From Haloarcula ordinaria (GTDB taxonomy: Archaea; Halobacteriota; Halobacteria; Halobacteriales; Haloarculaceae), in NCBI RefSeq assembly GCF_029338275.1, contig NZ_CP119790.1:186001-250000 (forward strand): 64,000 bases of DNA, given 5' to 3'. Shown piece by piece: positions 26,119 to 34,582 of the stretch. The position numbers and the translations under genes were made by a program. Within the stretch, counting starts at the first letter, position 1. The number at the start of each line of letters is the position of its first letter. The notes under the pieces are model-generated. The model saw only the letters and a program-made list of their open reading frames with translations, was not told the origin of the DNA and searched no databases.

Positions 26119-26264
26119 GTCCTGGCCAGATCCACTTTCGGTGATCGTACGCATCTATCATACTTCACTCAGCAACTGAGATATTCACCCGGTTAATCAA
26201 CACACAGATTCATTCGGAAATTCGGGGCTTCTATCCCTCCACCAGCCGTATTCGTACGAGAAGG

Positions 26265-26822
26265 ATGATCGAGTCTATCTATAGTTCTGCGACGTCGGAA
26301 CCGAAATCTGATGGTGCAGACATCGACGCAATACTCGAATGGATCGGAGGGTGTGTCAAGGACATCAGCCTCGGGTTCGAGCGATGGAATGACCCATACG
26401 CCCGTGGACCTGGACTCTATTTCGTCGTCGAACGGGACCCCATAACCGAATTTGCGGCTCCGATGGGGACGAACCGCTGGCCGGTTGAGAAGTGTGCGAC
26501 TGTCTTTGCTGAGACCGATGTATTTCTTGAGGCGGCACAGAACGTAGCGTTGTCCCGTGATGGCGCAGTCGTCGTTCACAGCGACGGCACGATCGAGGAG
26601 GCAATGGTCCGGGTCAACCAGCTCTCTCCAGCCGAATGCCGACAAAACGACAATCTTCCCTATGCGGGGTGGATGGGTGCTCGTCACATGAGCGCACTGG
26701 AAACCTCGACCCGCGAGGAAGTGGTCGCGGCGATCACACTTAGCGAAGAAGACGGACGAGTAACAGTTTTTACTGACGGCACGTTCGAGGATTCCCTAGC
26801 GACATCCCTGGTGATTGATTGA
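26265..26822 (+). CDS. Diadenylate cyclase (DisA_N/DAC)-like protein
   Basis: 185 residues. The second half follows the DAC domain order: NVALSRDGAVVVHSDGTIEE (the DGA motif), a linker, then YAGWMGARHMSALETST at the RHR position (here RHM), and VVAAITLSEEDGRVTVFTDG at the end. DAC enzymes make c-di-AMP from two ATP. The loss of the second Arg and the short length (haloarchaeal DacZ is about 270) leave activity uncertain. It sits among ion transporters, including permeases with RCK_C domains. The assignment is from motifs, not a search. Confidence 0.6.
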   Translation: MIESIYSSATSEPKSDGADIDAILEWIGGCVKDISLGFERWNDPYARGPGLYFVVERDPITEFAAPMGTNRWPVEKCATVFAETDVFLEAAQNVALSRDGAVVVHSDGTIEEAMVRVNQLSPAECRQNDNLPYAGWMGARHMSALETSTREEVVAAITLSEEDGRVTVFTDGTFEDSLATSLVID

Positions 26823-26844
26823 ACAACGGAGGGCGAAGACACTC

Positions 26845-27255
26845 ATGGCCGTCGAGTCGGACTTGCTCCTTCCGTTTCCCCGCGAGATGACGCTCGTTTT
26901 GGCCGTTGTACATGCGCTTGGAATCGTCGCTGATCGACTCGGGTTTGCACCGGTCGTTGGTGAACTCCTCATCGGGTTGGTGCTCGGGCCTTCGGTTCTC
27001 GCTCTCGTCGTTCCGAGCGTCACGGCTGTCGTCGTCCCGGTTCCCGATCGGCTGGCAACCCTTGCGCCACTTGGACTCATTCTCCTCCTCGTATCGGCTG
27101 GACCGGAGGTTAGCGTTCGGACGGTACGCCGCTATGTTCGACCGACGGTCGCACTCGCCGCCAGCGCCTCAGTCGTGTCGTTTCTTTTGGGGTCGCTACC
27201 GTTCTCGGGCCGCGAATCGTCGATGCACTCGTTGAGAGTGGTTGTACACCAGTGA
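26845..27255 (+). pseudogene. N-terminal fragment of a Kef/CPA2-type cation:proton antiporter
   Basis: The first 120 residues show the CPA2 start: LGIVADRLGFAPVVGELLIG, LVLGPSVLALV and LGLILLLVSAGPEVSVRTVR, covering about four helices. The sequence then breaks off at LLGSLPFSGRESS and ends, whereas family members have 380 or more residues. I found no continuation downstream. A remnant is most likely. Confidence 0.75.
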
Positions 27256-27318
27256 CGATGGCTCGATACAGAGTGCGTATCTCTCGCTGGAGCAGTTCCA
27301 GACAAGCGGGAGCAATCG

Positions 27319-27615
27319 TCAGAATGAGACAGTCGATTCATCCTCCGCCTCAGTTCCGAATGCCGTGCCGCCTCGGTCATCATAATATTTGCGTCCAATA
27401 AATGTATCATCAAGATTACCGACGATTGCGGTGTAAAGGGCGTCTGCGGTCGGGAAATTCTCGTCCTCGACTGGGTCTAAAATTTCTTGAATAGTTACCG
27501 AGCCGCCGGAGGGTGCTGTTATTTCGATAGTACCGATCTGTTCAATCACGGTCGCGTGCGTCGCTGGGAACTCGATCCTGTCAATGACAATCTGCTCTGT
27601 ATCTGAATATTCCAT
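27319..27615 (-). CDS. Small haloarchaeal protein, DUF5789-like
   Basis: 98 residues from ATG 27615; an ATG nine bases earlier is possible. Segments RIEFPATHATVIEQIG, GGSVTIQEILDPVEDENFP and the conserved end FIGRKYYDDRGG match a family of small haloarchaeal proteins annotated DUF5789 or similar. Function unknown. The repeated ATTATGTGAGTCAC motif lies about 100 bases upstream. Confidence 0.65.
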   Translation of the reverse strand: MEYSDTEQIVIDRIEFPATHATVIEQIGTIEITAPSGGSVTIQEILDPVEDENFPTADALYTAIVGNLDDTFIGRKYYDDRGGTAFGTEAEDESTVSF

Positions 27616-27712
27616 ATCTATCATTCGTGGACCGATGTTTCGGCCACCGTGGTGTCTGGTAAGAGTCGAAAACAAATCAACCCACACAGTTTTTATTTTT
27701 TATTGATATTTG

Positions 27713-27726
27713 ATTATGTGAGTCAC
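27713..27726. promoter_or_regulatory. ATTATGTGAGTCAC motif, copy 2
   Basis: An exact copy of the 20079-20092 element, in the same orientation relative to a minus-strand gene (start at 27615), with a T/A-rich run directly beside it. It is probably part of that gene's promoter. Confidence 0.5.
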
Positions 27727-27940
27727 ATCCATCGACACCTATCACGTCTCAACTGTTCCGAGACTTCCACGACGGCCATGCGATGTAGGGGCGAGAGATG
27801 ACGTCCTGGACACCGGTATCCGAATCCGATTCAAAATAGCGAGTGATCAATGCTAATCCTTGAACAACTTTTGGACCCATCGTATATACTTTTTGAAATG
27901 TCACATAAATGTCAGCCGTCGGTTGGTACGTGTACACGAT

Positions 27941-28108
27941 ATGGAGCAAATGATAGCTGAGCTCACCGACGGCACCGAAATTAAAGATGTCCACGAGGTG
28001 GTCGAAGGATCGAGTGGTGTTCATCTAAAAAGGGAGGTCGATGGTGGGGCGATGAAACGGATCGCTTACATCCCGTTCTCGCAACTCATTGCCGTCACCC
28101 CTCGGTGA
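27941..28108 (+). CDS. Small conserved-type haloarchaeal protein
   Basis: 55 residues from ATG 27941: MEQMIAELTDGTEIKDVHEV and a closing RIAYIPFSQLIAV. The pattern, a strand with D-G-T then a second strand and IPxxQL, is one I associate with tiny beta-rich haloarchaeal proteins of unknown role. The longer upstream frame is not used because its composition is poor. Confidence 0.55.
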   Translation: MEQMIAELTDGTEIKDVHEVVEGSSGVHLKREVDGGAMKRIAYIPFSQLIAVTPR

Positions 28109-28528
28109 CATCTGTTCAGATGGTCGAACACGAGCGATCGAGAGGACTGATAGCGGGCAGTTATAGCGGATTGGCCAGTTCAGACCGCTCGATTACTCAG
28201 CACAAACTCTCAGATGGATAGCAAGTGTCACTATCCATCTGGCCCAAATCTACTGCTCTAGTGGCCACCAGTGCGCCGTCAAGACCAGGTTCTCCGTCTT
28301 GCTCGTCACGACACCGTGGACGGGCCGACAGGTCTCCCGGCCGGACGGAGCGTTGTTCGCTGCTTCGGAGGTCGGGCCGTAGGGCCCGGGGCTACTGAAA
28401 CTGGTGGGATGGCTACCGGTCATCTGCGATGGGGGTCTGCCCTGCGGGAACCGCAGTTCTCGTTGAGGGTGTCGCTGAATCAGTAAATAGAGACAGTCGT
28501 CTCCTTGTTTGGTTCTACTATCGATCTC
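28109..28528. other. Gene-free region between convergent units
   Basis: 420 bases with only artefactual frames. No repeats, tRNA or strong hairpins were recognised. Confidence 0.4.
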
Positions 28529-29680
28529 TCAGTGATTGGCCGCGACCCCGAGGACGACGACGTGGTAGATGACGACGGTGATGAACACGACATAGAGAAG
28601 CCCTGCGACGAGAAACGGGAGTGGACGCATTCGGTTTGAAGACATGACCTGGGTCCGAAGCAACACCATCCCCCCTCCGAGTAGCGCGAGGACCGCTGAC
28701 AGCGTGTTCAGAAATCCAATCGTTCCCCACGAGACTCCGAGATCCCACGTGGTGAACAGAATACCGAGTGTCACCGGTAGGGTGCCCTGAAACACCATCG
28801 CGCCCGTGATATTGCCGATCGCGAGGGTATCCTTCCCCTCACTGATCCAGATCCCGGAATTGAATTTCTCCGGAAGTTCGGTGGCCAACGGGGCCAACAG
28901 GAGCGCAACCAGTGCCGCTGGAACGCCCAACACTTCGGATGAGAAGAACGCTACCTCAGTCACAAACAGATGAGCCCCGGCAATGATCACGAGAAGTCCG
29001 AACGCAGTCTGAGTGACCACCATCCACAACGGGGGCTCATCGACAGGAACGAATCCTGATCCGAACGCCGGGAACGGTCGTTTACCCTCTGTCAGCAATC
29101 CTTTGAGATGCAATTGATCGAGGTCTTCTCCCTTGATGAGTTGGCCCGCGGAGAGCGTCTGCCTGACGTACACGACATACAGTATGACAAGTCCGAGGGC
29201 GATACCAACGCGAAGACGACGAGATGGAACGAATGCCGCCACTACTGCGAACGAATACCCAGCCAGGAAAAACGAGAGGTCACGTCGGAGTGACGGCACG
29301 TTAGCTTCGAGAAGCGAACCAGCGGTGCGCCGGCTGCCGAAATAGAGGACAGTCACGCCAATCAGCGCCATCGCTATCGTGGCGAGCATAAACGGTGCGC
29401 CGAGGATGGCTCCGACGCCGATCTCGTCGGCAGCGGCCTGGTCACCCCGGCCAATGATCACCGAGATGATGGCAATAACGGGGATCATCGTTTCGGGTAA
29501 CGCCGTCCCGACAGCGGCCAATATGCTCCCTGTGGCGCTCTCGCTCACGCCGAGGTGGTGACCGAACCACTCTATTGAATTCGTGAAAATCTCCGCCCCA
29601 CCGAGGAGAAGGGCAAATGCACCGAGGAGCAAACCGAGGTTTAGCAGCGGGATCGAGAAAACGTCTACCGATTGAAACAT
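28529..29680 (-). CDS. Sodium/calcium exchanger family (CaCA) antiporter
   Basis: About 383 residues from an ATG near 29680 (the longer GTG start adds 21 poor residues). Two copies of the CaCA alpha repeat are visible: ESATGSILAAVGTALPETMI near residue 45 and PAALVALLLAPLATELPEKF near 270, each within a five-helix half. These form the ion-binding core that exchanges Na+ for Ca2+. It adds to the cation transporters of this region. Confidence 0.9.
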   Translation of the reverse strand: MFQSVDVFSIPLLNLGLLLGAFALLLGGAEIFTNSIEWFGHHLGVSESATGSILAAVGTALPETMIPVIAIISVIIGRGDQAAADEIGVGAILGAPFMLATIAMALIGVTVLYFGSRRTAGSLLEANVPSLRRDLSFFLAGYSFAVVAAFVPSRRLRVGIALGLVILYVVYVRQTLSAGQLIKGEDLDQLHLKGLLTEGKRPFPAFGSGFVPVDEPPLWMVVTQTAFGLLVIIAGAHLFVTEVAFFSSEVLGVPAALVALLLAPLATELPEKFNSGIWISEGKDTLAIGNITGAMVFQGTLPVTLGILFTTWDLGVSWGTIGFLNTLSAVLALLGGGMVLLRTQVMSSNRMRPLPFLVAGLLYVVFITVVIYHVVVLGVAANH

Positions 29681-29832
29681 AGATAGACTTCGGAAGTTGG
29701 GTTCTAAATAGTTGGCATCAGTGAGTCGGCTGGCTTCTCGCACTCCGAATCGACCATCGGTTCGGAATCCTTGTTATCGAAAAAGAGAAAGCTTTGCGAT
29801 GATTTACCACGGCTGCTCCCGTACTCTTGGAT

Positions 29833-30420
29833 ATGGCTGAAGCAAACGACTACGAGTCCGAAATGACGGCCAGTCGTGAGGAGATAGCAGCCGTACTGAG
29901 TAGCGTGGAAGATGGGATTCTAGCTGGCTCCATTCGGCTGGGTGACGGCACAGACGCTGTCACTGTTGCTATTCCCGAGGAGATCGATCTCGAAATTGAA
30001 TTCGAGGCTGAGGATGACGAGTTGAGTCTGGAACTCGAACTAGCATGGCCCTCTCCAGAAGGTGAGGAATCCGGGATCTCTCCCATCGCGGAGATCCCTG
30101 AAGAGGAAGACGATGAACTATCAGTACCCTCTTCAGAAGGCGAGGAATCCGGGGCCTCTCTCATCGAAGAGATCCCTGAAGAGGAAGACGACGAACTAGC
30201 AGTGCCCGTGGGTGCCGCCGACGCATCGCAGGCACTGGCCCGGTTCGAAGTCTTCCGTGACCAAGGCGAAGAATGGCGGTGGCGACTCCGTCACCGCAAT
30301 GGGAACATCATCGCAACCAGTGGCGAGGGGTACACACGCAAACACAATGCGTGGAAAGGACTCCAGAGTGTGATGAAGAACGCATCAGAAGCGGAGGTAA
30401 CGGAGGATCCTCCGAACTAG
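29833..30420 (+). CDS. Amphi-Trp-like domain fused to a DUF1508-type domain
   Basis: 195 residues from ATG 29833. The first 70 resemble amphi-Trp domains (MTASREEIAAVLSSVEDGIL, then GSIRLGDGTDAVTVAIPEEI). The end is a DUF1508/HVO_2922-type module: ARFEVFRDQGEEWRWRLRHR, NGNIIATSGEGYTRKHNAWK. Between them an acidic linker is a near-exact tandem duplication of about 24 residues (EGEESGISPIAEIPEEEDDE, then EGEESGASLIEEIPEEEDDE). DUF1508 modules are linked to stress responses; the fusion's role is unknown. Confidence 0.8.
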   Translation: MAEANDYESEMTASREEIAAVLSSVEDGILAGSIRLGDGTDAVTVAIPEEIDLEIEFEAEDDELSLELELAWPSPEGEESGISPIAEIPEEEDDELSVPSSEGEESGASLIEEIPEEEDDELAVPVGAADASQALARFEVFRDQGEEWRWRLRHRNGNIIATSGEGYTRKHNAWKGLQSVMKNASEAEVTEDPPN

Positions 30421-30479
30421 TGGAGAACGGCAGGCAGGTTCAGCCCATTGTGATTGCACTCGGTCTGAACGTTCTCACG

Positions 30480-31283
30480 TTACTCGCTCGTTGACCGTTC
30501 TCCCTCGTAGGCGTCGAACCAGCCAGTGACAGTCTGCTGGAGCGCCCCTGTCGTGCTCCCGAGGTTCAGCATCTGGTAGCCGTTCGCCGCTTTCTCGTTG
30601 ACATCGTCCATCCCGAATCCGAGACCGCCGACGGGAACACCTGCATCGACGGCATTCGAACGAATGGTCTCGACGGCTTCCTGCACATCCTGATGGTCGA
30701 TTTCACCGGGGCAGCCCAGCGATATGGAGAGGTCGAGCGGGCCGATGAAGACGAATCCCAGTTCCGGGACGTCCAAGATCGCATCGAGATTTTCGACGGA
30801 CGCCTCGGTTTCAATGGTCACGCCGACGAGAGTCTCCCGGTCCTCGGTGGCAATGTAGTCGTCGGCGAGTCCCCAGCGTCGGGCCCGGGGCGACCCAAGT
30901 CCTCGATCACCAGGTCCGTCGTCGTAGCGGAATCGAGCGGATTTGACTGCCTCACGGACCGCTGTCGCCGTCTCCACGCGTGGCAGAAAGACGTTCCTGG
31001 CCCCGAGGTCGAGAGCCTTCCGGACCAGCGTCGGGTCCGTGTCGGGGAGTCGGACGAGTAGTTCGAGGCCCGTCCGTTCGGCCGCACGTAGTAGGTCCTC
31101 CATCAGATTCGCGTCCCACGGGTCCGGCCCACCATGTTCGAGATCGATCCAGACGAAATCCACATCGAGTTCACCGTAGACCTCCACGAGTGTGGGACTG
31201 TACGAGTTGTCGAGCAGGCCGAGTGCAACGTCTCCGCTCTCCAACGTGGCTGCGAGGTCGTTCGTCAACGCTGGATGGTTCAT
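30480..31283 (-). CDS. HpcH/HpaI-type class II aldolase
   Basis: 267 residues from ATG 31283. Family hallmarks: VDFVWIDLEHGGPD (metal and substrate region), LLVRLPDTDP, the core LDLGARNVFLPRVETATAVR, VTIETEASVENLDAIL with the metal-binding Glu, and FIGPLDLSISLGCPGE. These enzymes cleave 2-keto-3-deoxy acids to pyruvate and an aldehyde. The nearby aldehyde dehydrogenase and ThDP enzyme could process those products, but they are 1.7 kb away and not in an operon. Confidence 0.9.
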   Translation of the reverse strand: MNHPALTNDLAATLESGDVALGLLDNSYSPTLVEVYGELDVDFVWIDLEHGGPDPWDANLMEDLLRAAERTGLELLVRLPDTDPTLVRKALDLGARNVFLPRVETATAVREAVKSARFRYDDGPGDRGLGSPRARRWGLADDYIATEDRETLVGVTIETEASVENLDAILDVPELGFVFIGPLDLSISLGCPGEIDHQDVQEAVETIRSNAVDAGVPVGGLGFGMDDVNEKAANGYQMLNLGSTTGALQQTVTGWFDAYEGERSTSE

Positions 31284-31649
31284 CGTTGTATTTTCGGACG
31301 CGGGCGGGAAACATCTACTGGACAGGTGATGGAGGCTACGTTCACCGTTCGTGGCAAGCTCGGCACCGGGGGACATCGAACGTCCCTAGCGAATAAGATC
31401 AAGCAGGAGAACGGCTATCAACGACTGACGAAGTTACGGAGCGTCGTTCATCTCGAAAGGTGAAGGGTATTGAGTAGGTTCGACAAGGCTGTCACACCCT
31501 CCACCGTGTATCCAAAGAGTCCACACCGTCGAGCGTCCACACAGTTATTCGAATCGGACGGCTATTCCAAAGGATGTCAGACGACAACCGGGACCGAGAC
31601 GAGAACCCAGACGACGAACAGCGACAACAGCCAGAGCGGAAGCGAGAAA
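31284..31649. other. Divergent promoter region without a clear gene
   Basis: 366 bases between the aldolase and the TraB-like gene. Open frames exist but have poor composition; one runs in frame into the TraB-like gene, which could therefore start earlier. No repeats seen. Confidence 0.35.
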
Positions 31650-32405
31650 ATGAACGCGACCGTGCCCATGACTGGCGAGTACGTGCGCCAGATATCGAGC
31701 GATGGCGGAATATTGATACTCGTCGGCGTCGTCCACGACCATCCGGCGAGTACGTACCGCGTTCGACAAGTGGTCAAGGAACTCGATCCGGAAGTAATCG
31801 CATTGGAACTGCCGCCGATTTCGATCCCGCTGTTCAAGCAGTACGCAAGCACCGACCGATGCCCACCTGTCTTTGGCGGCGAGATGAGTGCGGCGATTCA
31901 GGCTGCCGCCACAGGTACTACCGTCGGTATCGACGGGCCAACCGGCGGCTTCTTCCAACGGCTGGGGTGGAACCTCCTTCGGGAACGGCCATCGCTACAG
32001 ACGGTTCGAAACGTGGTCTCGGATGCCGTCGAAACGACGAAACACGCGGTCGCCTGCCGTGCTGCGGCGGCTGTCGGCGCACGCACCTCGATCCGACTGG
32101 AAGTCGACTCGCCGGTCTCACACGACATCGACTGGGCGGACGCACCCGACGACCAAGCACGCCACGAGCGCAAGCAGGTTCGTCGCTCCCACTCGTTTAT
32201 GAACGCGTTTCGGACTGCGAGTCGCTTACAGGCCTCTCGACTCGAGGATGTGGCCCGCGAAGAAGAGATGACCGCTCGACTCTTACGGCTCCGCGAGGAA
32301 GGCGACACCGTCGCCGTGGTCGGTATCGACCATCTCGACTCGATAGCCGAACGGCTGAATTCAATGGGTGAAGCGGCCTCGCCTGACGGCGTCCGCGATC
32401 ACTAG
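31650..32405 (+). CDS. TraB/PrgY/GumN-like family protein
   Basis: 251 residues from ATG 31650; MTGEYV six codons on is an alternative start. The N-terminal motif ILILVGVVHDHPASTYRVRQ followed by VIALELPP is the TraB family GxxH / E-L-P pattern, thought to form a metal-dependent hydrolase site. The C-terminus ends with TVAVVGIDHLDSIAERL, the family's second conserved GxxH-like motif. No membrane helices are obvious, unlike pheromone-inactivating TraB. Substrate unknown. Confidence 0.75.
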   Translation: MNATVPMTGEYVRQISSDGGILILVGVVHDHPASTYRVRQVVKELDPEVIALELPPISIPLFKQYASTDRCPPVFGGEMSAAIQAAATGTTVGIDGPTGGFFQRLGWNLLRERPSLQTVRNVVSDAVETTKHAVACRAAAAVGARTSIRLEVDSPVSHDIDWADAPDDQARHERKQVRRSHSFMNAFRTASRLQASRLEDVAREEEMTARLLRLREEGDTVAVVGIDHLDSIAERLNSMGEAASPDGVRDH

Positions 32406-32661
32406 CCCGCCCAGACGGACGTTGCGACGGCATCGAAGTGGAACCGGCGTCCGCGTGACTACCCAGGTATGATACTATTATTTCGCTTATCCCACAGCAT
32501 ACCCCCGGAGTGCGGCCGTTCGTGAGTACCTTTGACACGTCGAGCCCTCTGGATGACGGTTACGTGTGAATATCTGGACTGGTGTAACGCAGTCCTATCG
32601 ACCCTCTGTTTCGGATATTCCTTTTATAACCATACACCCACGGGGAATACACTCAGATCCA

Positions 32662-32907
32662 ATGGAGCGAGACCACGTAACTGATGACGACGAGGGCAAA
32701 GCGGTAGTCGACTCTCACGGGGAAAAGATCGGTATGGTCACGGAGGTCAGATCCGGTACCGCGTACGTGGATGCGGACCCCGGCCTCGCTGATACCATCC
32801 GCTCGAAACTCGGCTGGGGCGACGCCGACCAGGACGATTATCCCCTGGAGAAGAGCCGCATACACACAGTAACCGACGACGAGGTTCGACTCAAAGACGA
32901 GTTTTAG
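32662..32907 (+). CDS. PRC-barrel-like small protein
   Basis: 81 residues from ATG 32662. The beta-rich start DEGKAVVDSHGEKIGMVTEV followed by GTAYVDADPGLADTIRSKLG is the PRC-barrel pattern seen in many haloarchaeal miniproteins. It likely serves as an adaptor or sensor. Stand-alone gene. Confidence 0.75.
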   Translation: MERDHVTDDDEGKAVVDSHGEKIGMVTEVRSGTAYVDADPGLADTIRSKLGWGDADQDDYPLEKSRIHTVTDDEVRLKDEF

Positions 32908-33001
32908 GCCAACTCACCCACCAGAGCGCGGACTCCTTTTTACGTCGTGGTGGATTGTCAGACGTAGCTTGATACGGGATGGAGAGGAATAGCCCTCCGT
33001 A

Positions 33002-34582
33002 CTACCCAAGCGTGATTTCGACCAGGGACATCTCGTTCGCAGGAACAACACTCTCTAGAACGGTCTCGACCTCGGACCACGTCTCTGGCCGGTAGCTGTC
33101 GATCCCGAAGCTCTCGGCAAATCGCTCGAAGTCAGGGTTCGTCAGTTCGGTTCCAAAGTGTTCACCGGTATGTGTGACCTGATTCTCTGAAATAAGGCCG
33201 TAGTCGTCGTCGTTGAACACGATGATCGTATATCCGAGGTTGAGGCGGGTGGCCGTCTCGATCTCGGCCGCATTCATTAGAAACCCACCATCACCGGTCG
33301 CAACGACGACGTTCGTAGCGGTCGCGAGATCGGCAGCAATCCCGCCAGGGACGGCGATTCCCATACTTGCCAACCCGTTCGAGATGATGCACGTGGTGGG
33401 TTCGTAGGTGGGAAAACTCTGTGCGATCGCCATCTTGTGACTCCCGACATCGGAGATCAGAATGTCTTCGTCAGCCATCGCTTCCCGGAGAAACGGGAGC
33501 GTTCGTTCAACCGAGAACGGGTCGTCTGACTCGGGTTTTCGTTGCACGCTCGCGACGATCCGCTCGCGCAGGTCCTGACACCACTCCGGCCCAGGCGCTG
33601 AATCGAGATGCATCCGTAGCTCTCGGAGGACGGTCGAGATGTCCGCGACAATTTCCACGTCCGGATTGTAGTGTCGGTATACTTCTGCAGGTTCGTGGTC
33701 GACGTGGATGATGGCCTTATCGAGGTCAGTGTTCCACGAGCGAGGGTCGTGCTCAGCGATGTCATAGCCGACTGCAAGTACACAATCGGCCTGGAAGATT
33801 GCCGTTGACGCCTCGGATTCCGGTCCAGAACCGAGTGTCATCAGCGAATTATCGAGACGATCTGAGACCGCTCCTTTTCCCATGTATGTCGCGACAACGG
33901 GCATCCCAGCGTGGTCGATCAGTTCGCGCAACTGGTTAGCCGTTGACGTTCGGACGGCACCGTTACCGGCTAACACCAGCGGGGAATCTGCGTTCTCGAG
34001 AAGTTCGGCGGCGTGGTCGAGCGACCGCTCGTCGGGGGCAGCCCGTCGCACACGTGGCCGAGTTGGGAGGGCCTCCGCGTCGACCTCTTGTGCTGCCACG
34101 TCTTCAGGAAACTCGAGATGGGTCGCACCGGGTTTCTCGTACTCGGCGAGCTTGAACGCCTTGCGTACTGACTCCGGAATGATCTCGGCCTCGGTGATCT
34201 GTGTGTTCCACTTCACGACCGGCTCGAACATGTGGACGATATCGAGGGCTTGGTGGCTCTCCTGGTGGAGGCGTTCGAGCCCACCCTGTCCCGTAATCGC
34301 GACAAGTGGAGACTTGTCGAGATGGGCGTCTGCGACGCCAGTGAGAAGATTCGTGGCACCTGGCCCCAGCGTGGAGAGGCAGACACCGGCTTCGCCTGTC
34401 AATCGGCCGTGGACGTCGGCCATAAACGCCGCACCCTGTTCGTGTCGCACCGGGATGAACTGGACATCTGAATCTCGGAGTGAGAACAGCAGATCTTCGA
34501 GTTCCTCTCCCGGGAGACCGAACACGTACTCGACACCCTCTGTTTCGAGGCAGCTGACGAGGAGATCGGATGCCTTCATCAT
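33002..34582 (-). CDS. ThDP-dependent enzyme, acetolactate synthase-like
   Basis: 526 residues with three domains: the Pyr domain containing YVFGLPGEELEDLLFSLR and the catalytic Glu in VRHEQGAAFMADVHGR, a central Rossmann-like domain, and the PP domain with VVVATGDGGFLMNAAEIETA ending N-DDDYG (the ThDP-binding GDG...NN-type motif). Length and features fit the large subunit of acetolactate synthase or a related 2-oxo acid decarboxylase; no small regulatory subunit is adjacent. It overlaps the upstream aldehyde dehydrogenase by 4 bases (ATGA), so both are translated together. Confidence 0.88.
   Translation of the reverse strand: MMKASDLLVSCLETEGVEYVFGLPGEELEDLLFSLRDSDVQFIPVRHEQGAAFMADVHGRLTGEAGVCLSTLGPGATNLLTGVADAHLDKSPLVAITGQGGLERLHQESHQALDIVHMFEPVVKWNTQITEAEIIPESVRKAFKLAEYEKPGATHLEFPEDVAAQEVDAEALPTRPRVRRAAPDERSLDHAAELLENADSPLVLAGNGAVRTSTANQLRELIDHAGMPVVATYMGKGAVSDRLDNSLMTLGSGPESEASTAIFQADCVLAVGYDIAEHDPRSWNTDLDKAIIHVDHEPAEVYRHYNPDVEIVADISTVLRELRMHLDSAPGPEWCQDLRERIVASVQRKPESDDPFSVERTLPFLREAMADEDILISDVGSHKMAIAQSFPTYEPTTCIISNGLASMGIAVPGGIAADLATATNVVVATGDGGFLMNAAEIETATRLNLGYTIIVFNDDDYGLISENQVTHTGEHFGTELTNPDFERFAESFGIDSYRPETWSEVETVLESVVPANEMSLVEITLG

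Noticed and set aside
28271..28486. Open frame in the gene-free region
   Set aside because: Composition is Gly/Arg-rich and unlike neighbouring proteins; no start context.
31574..32371. Plus-strand frame overlapping the TraB-like gene
   Set aside because: It starts with charged residues but then becomes Arg-rich noise, while the TraB-like frame carries recognisable motifs.
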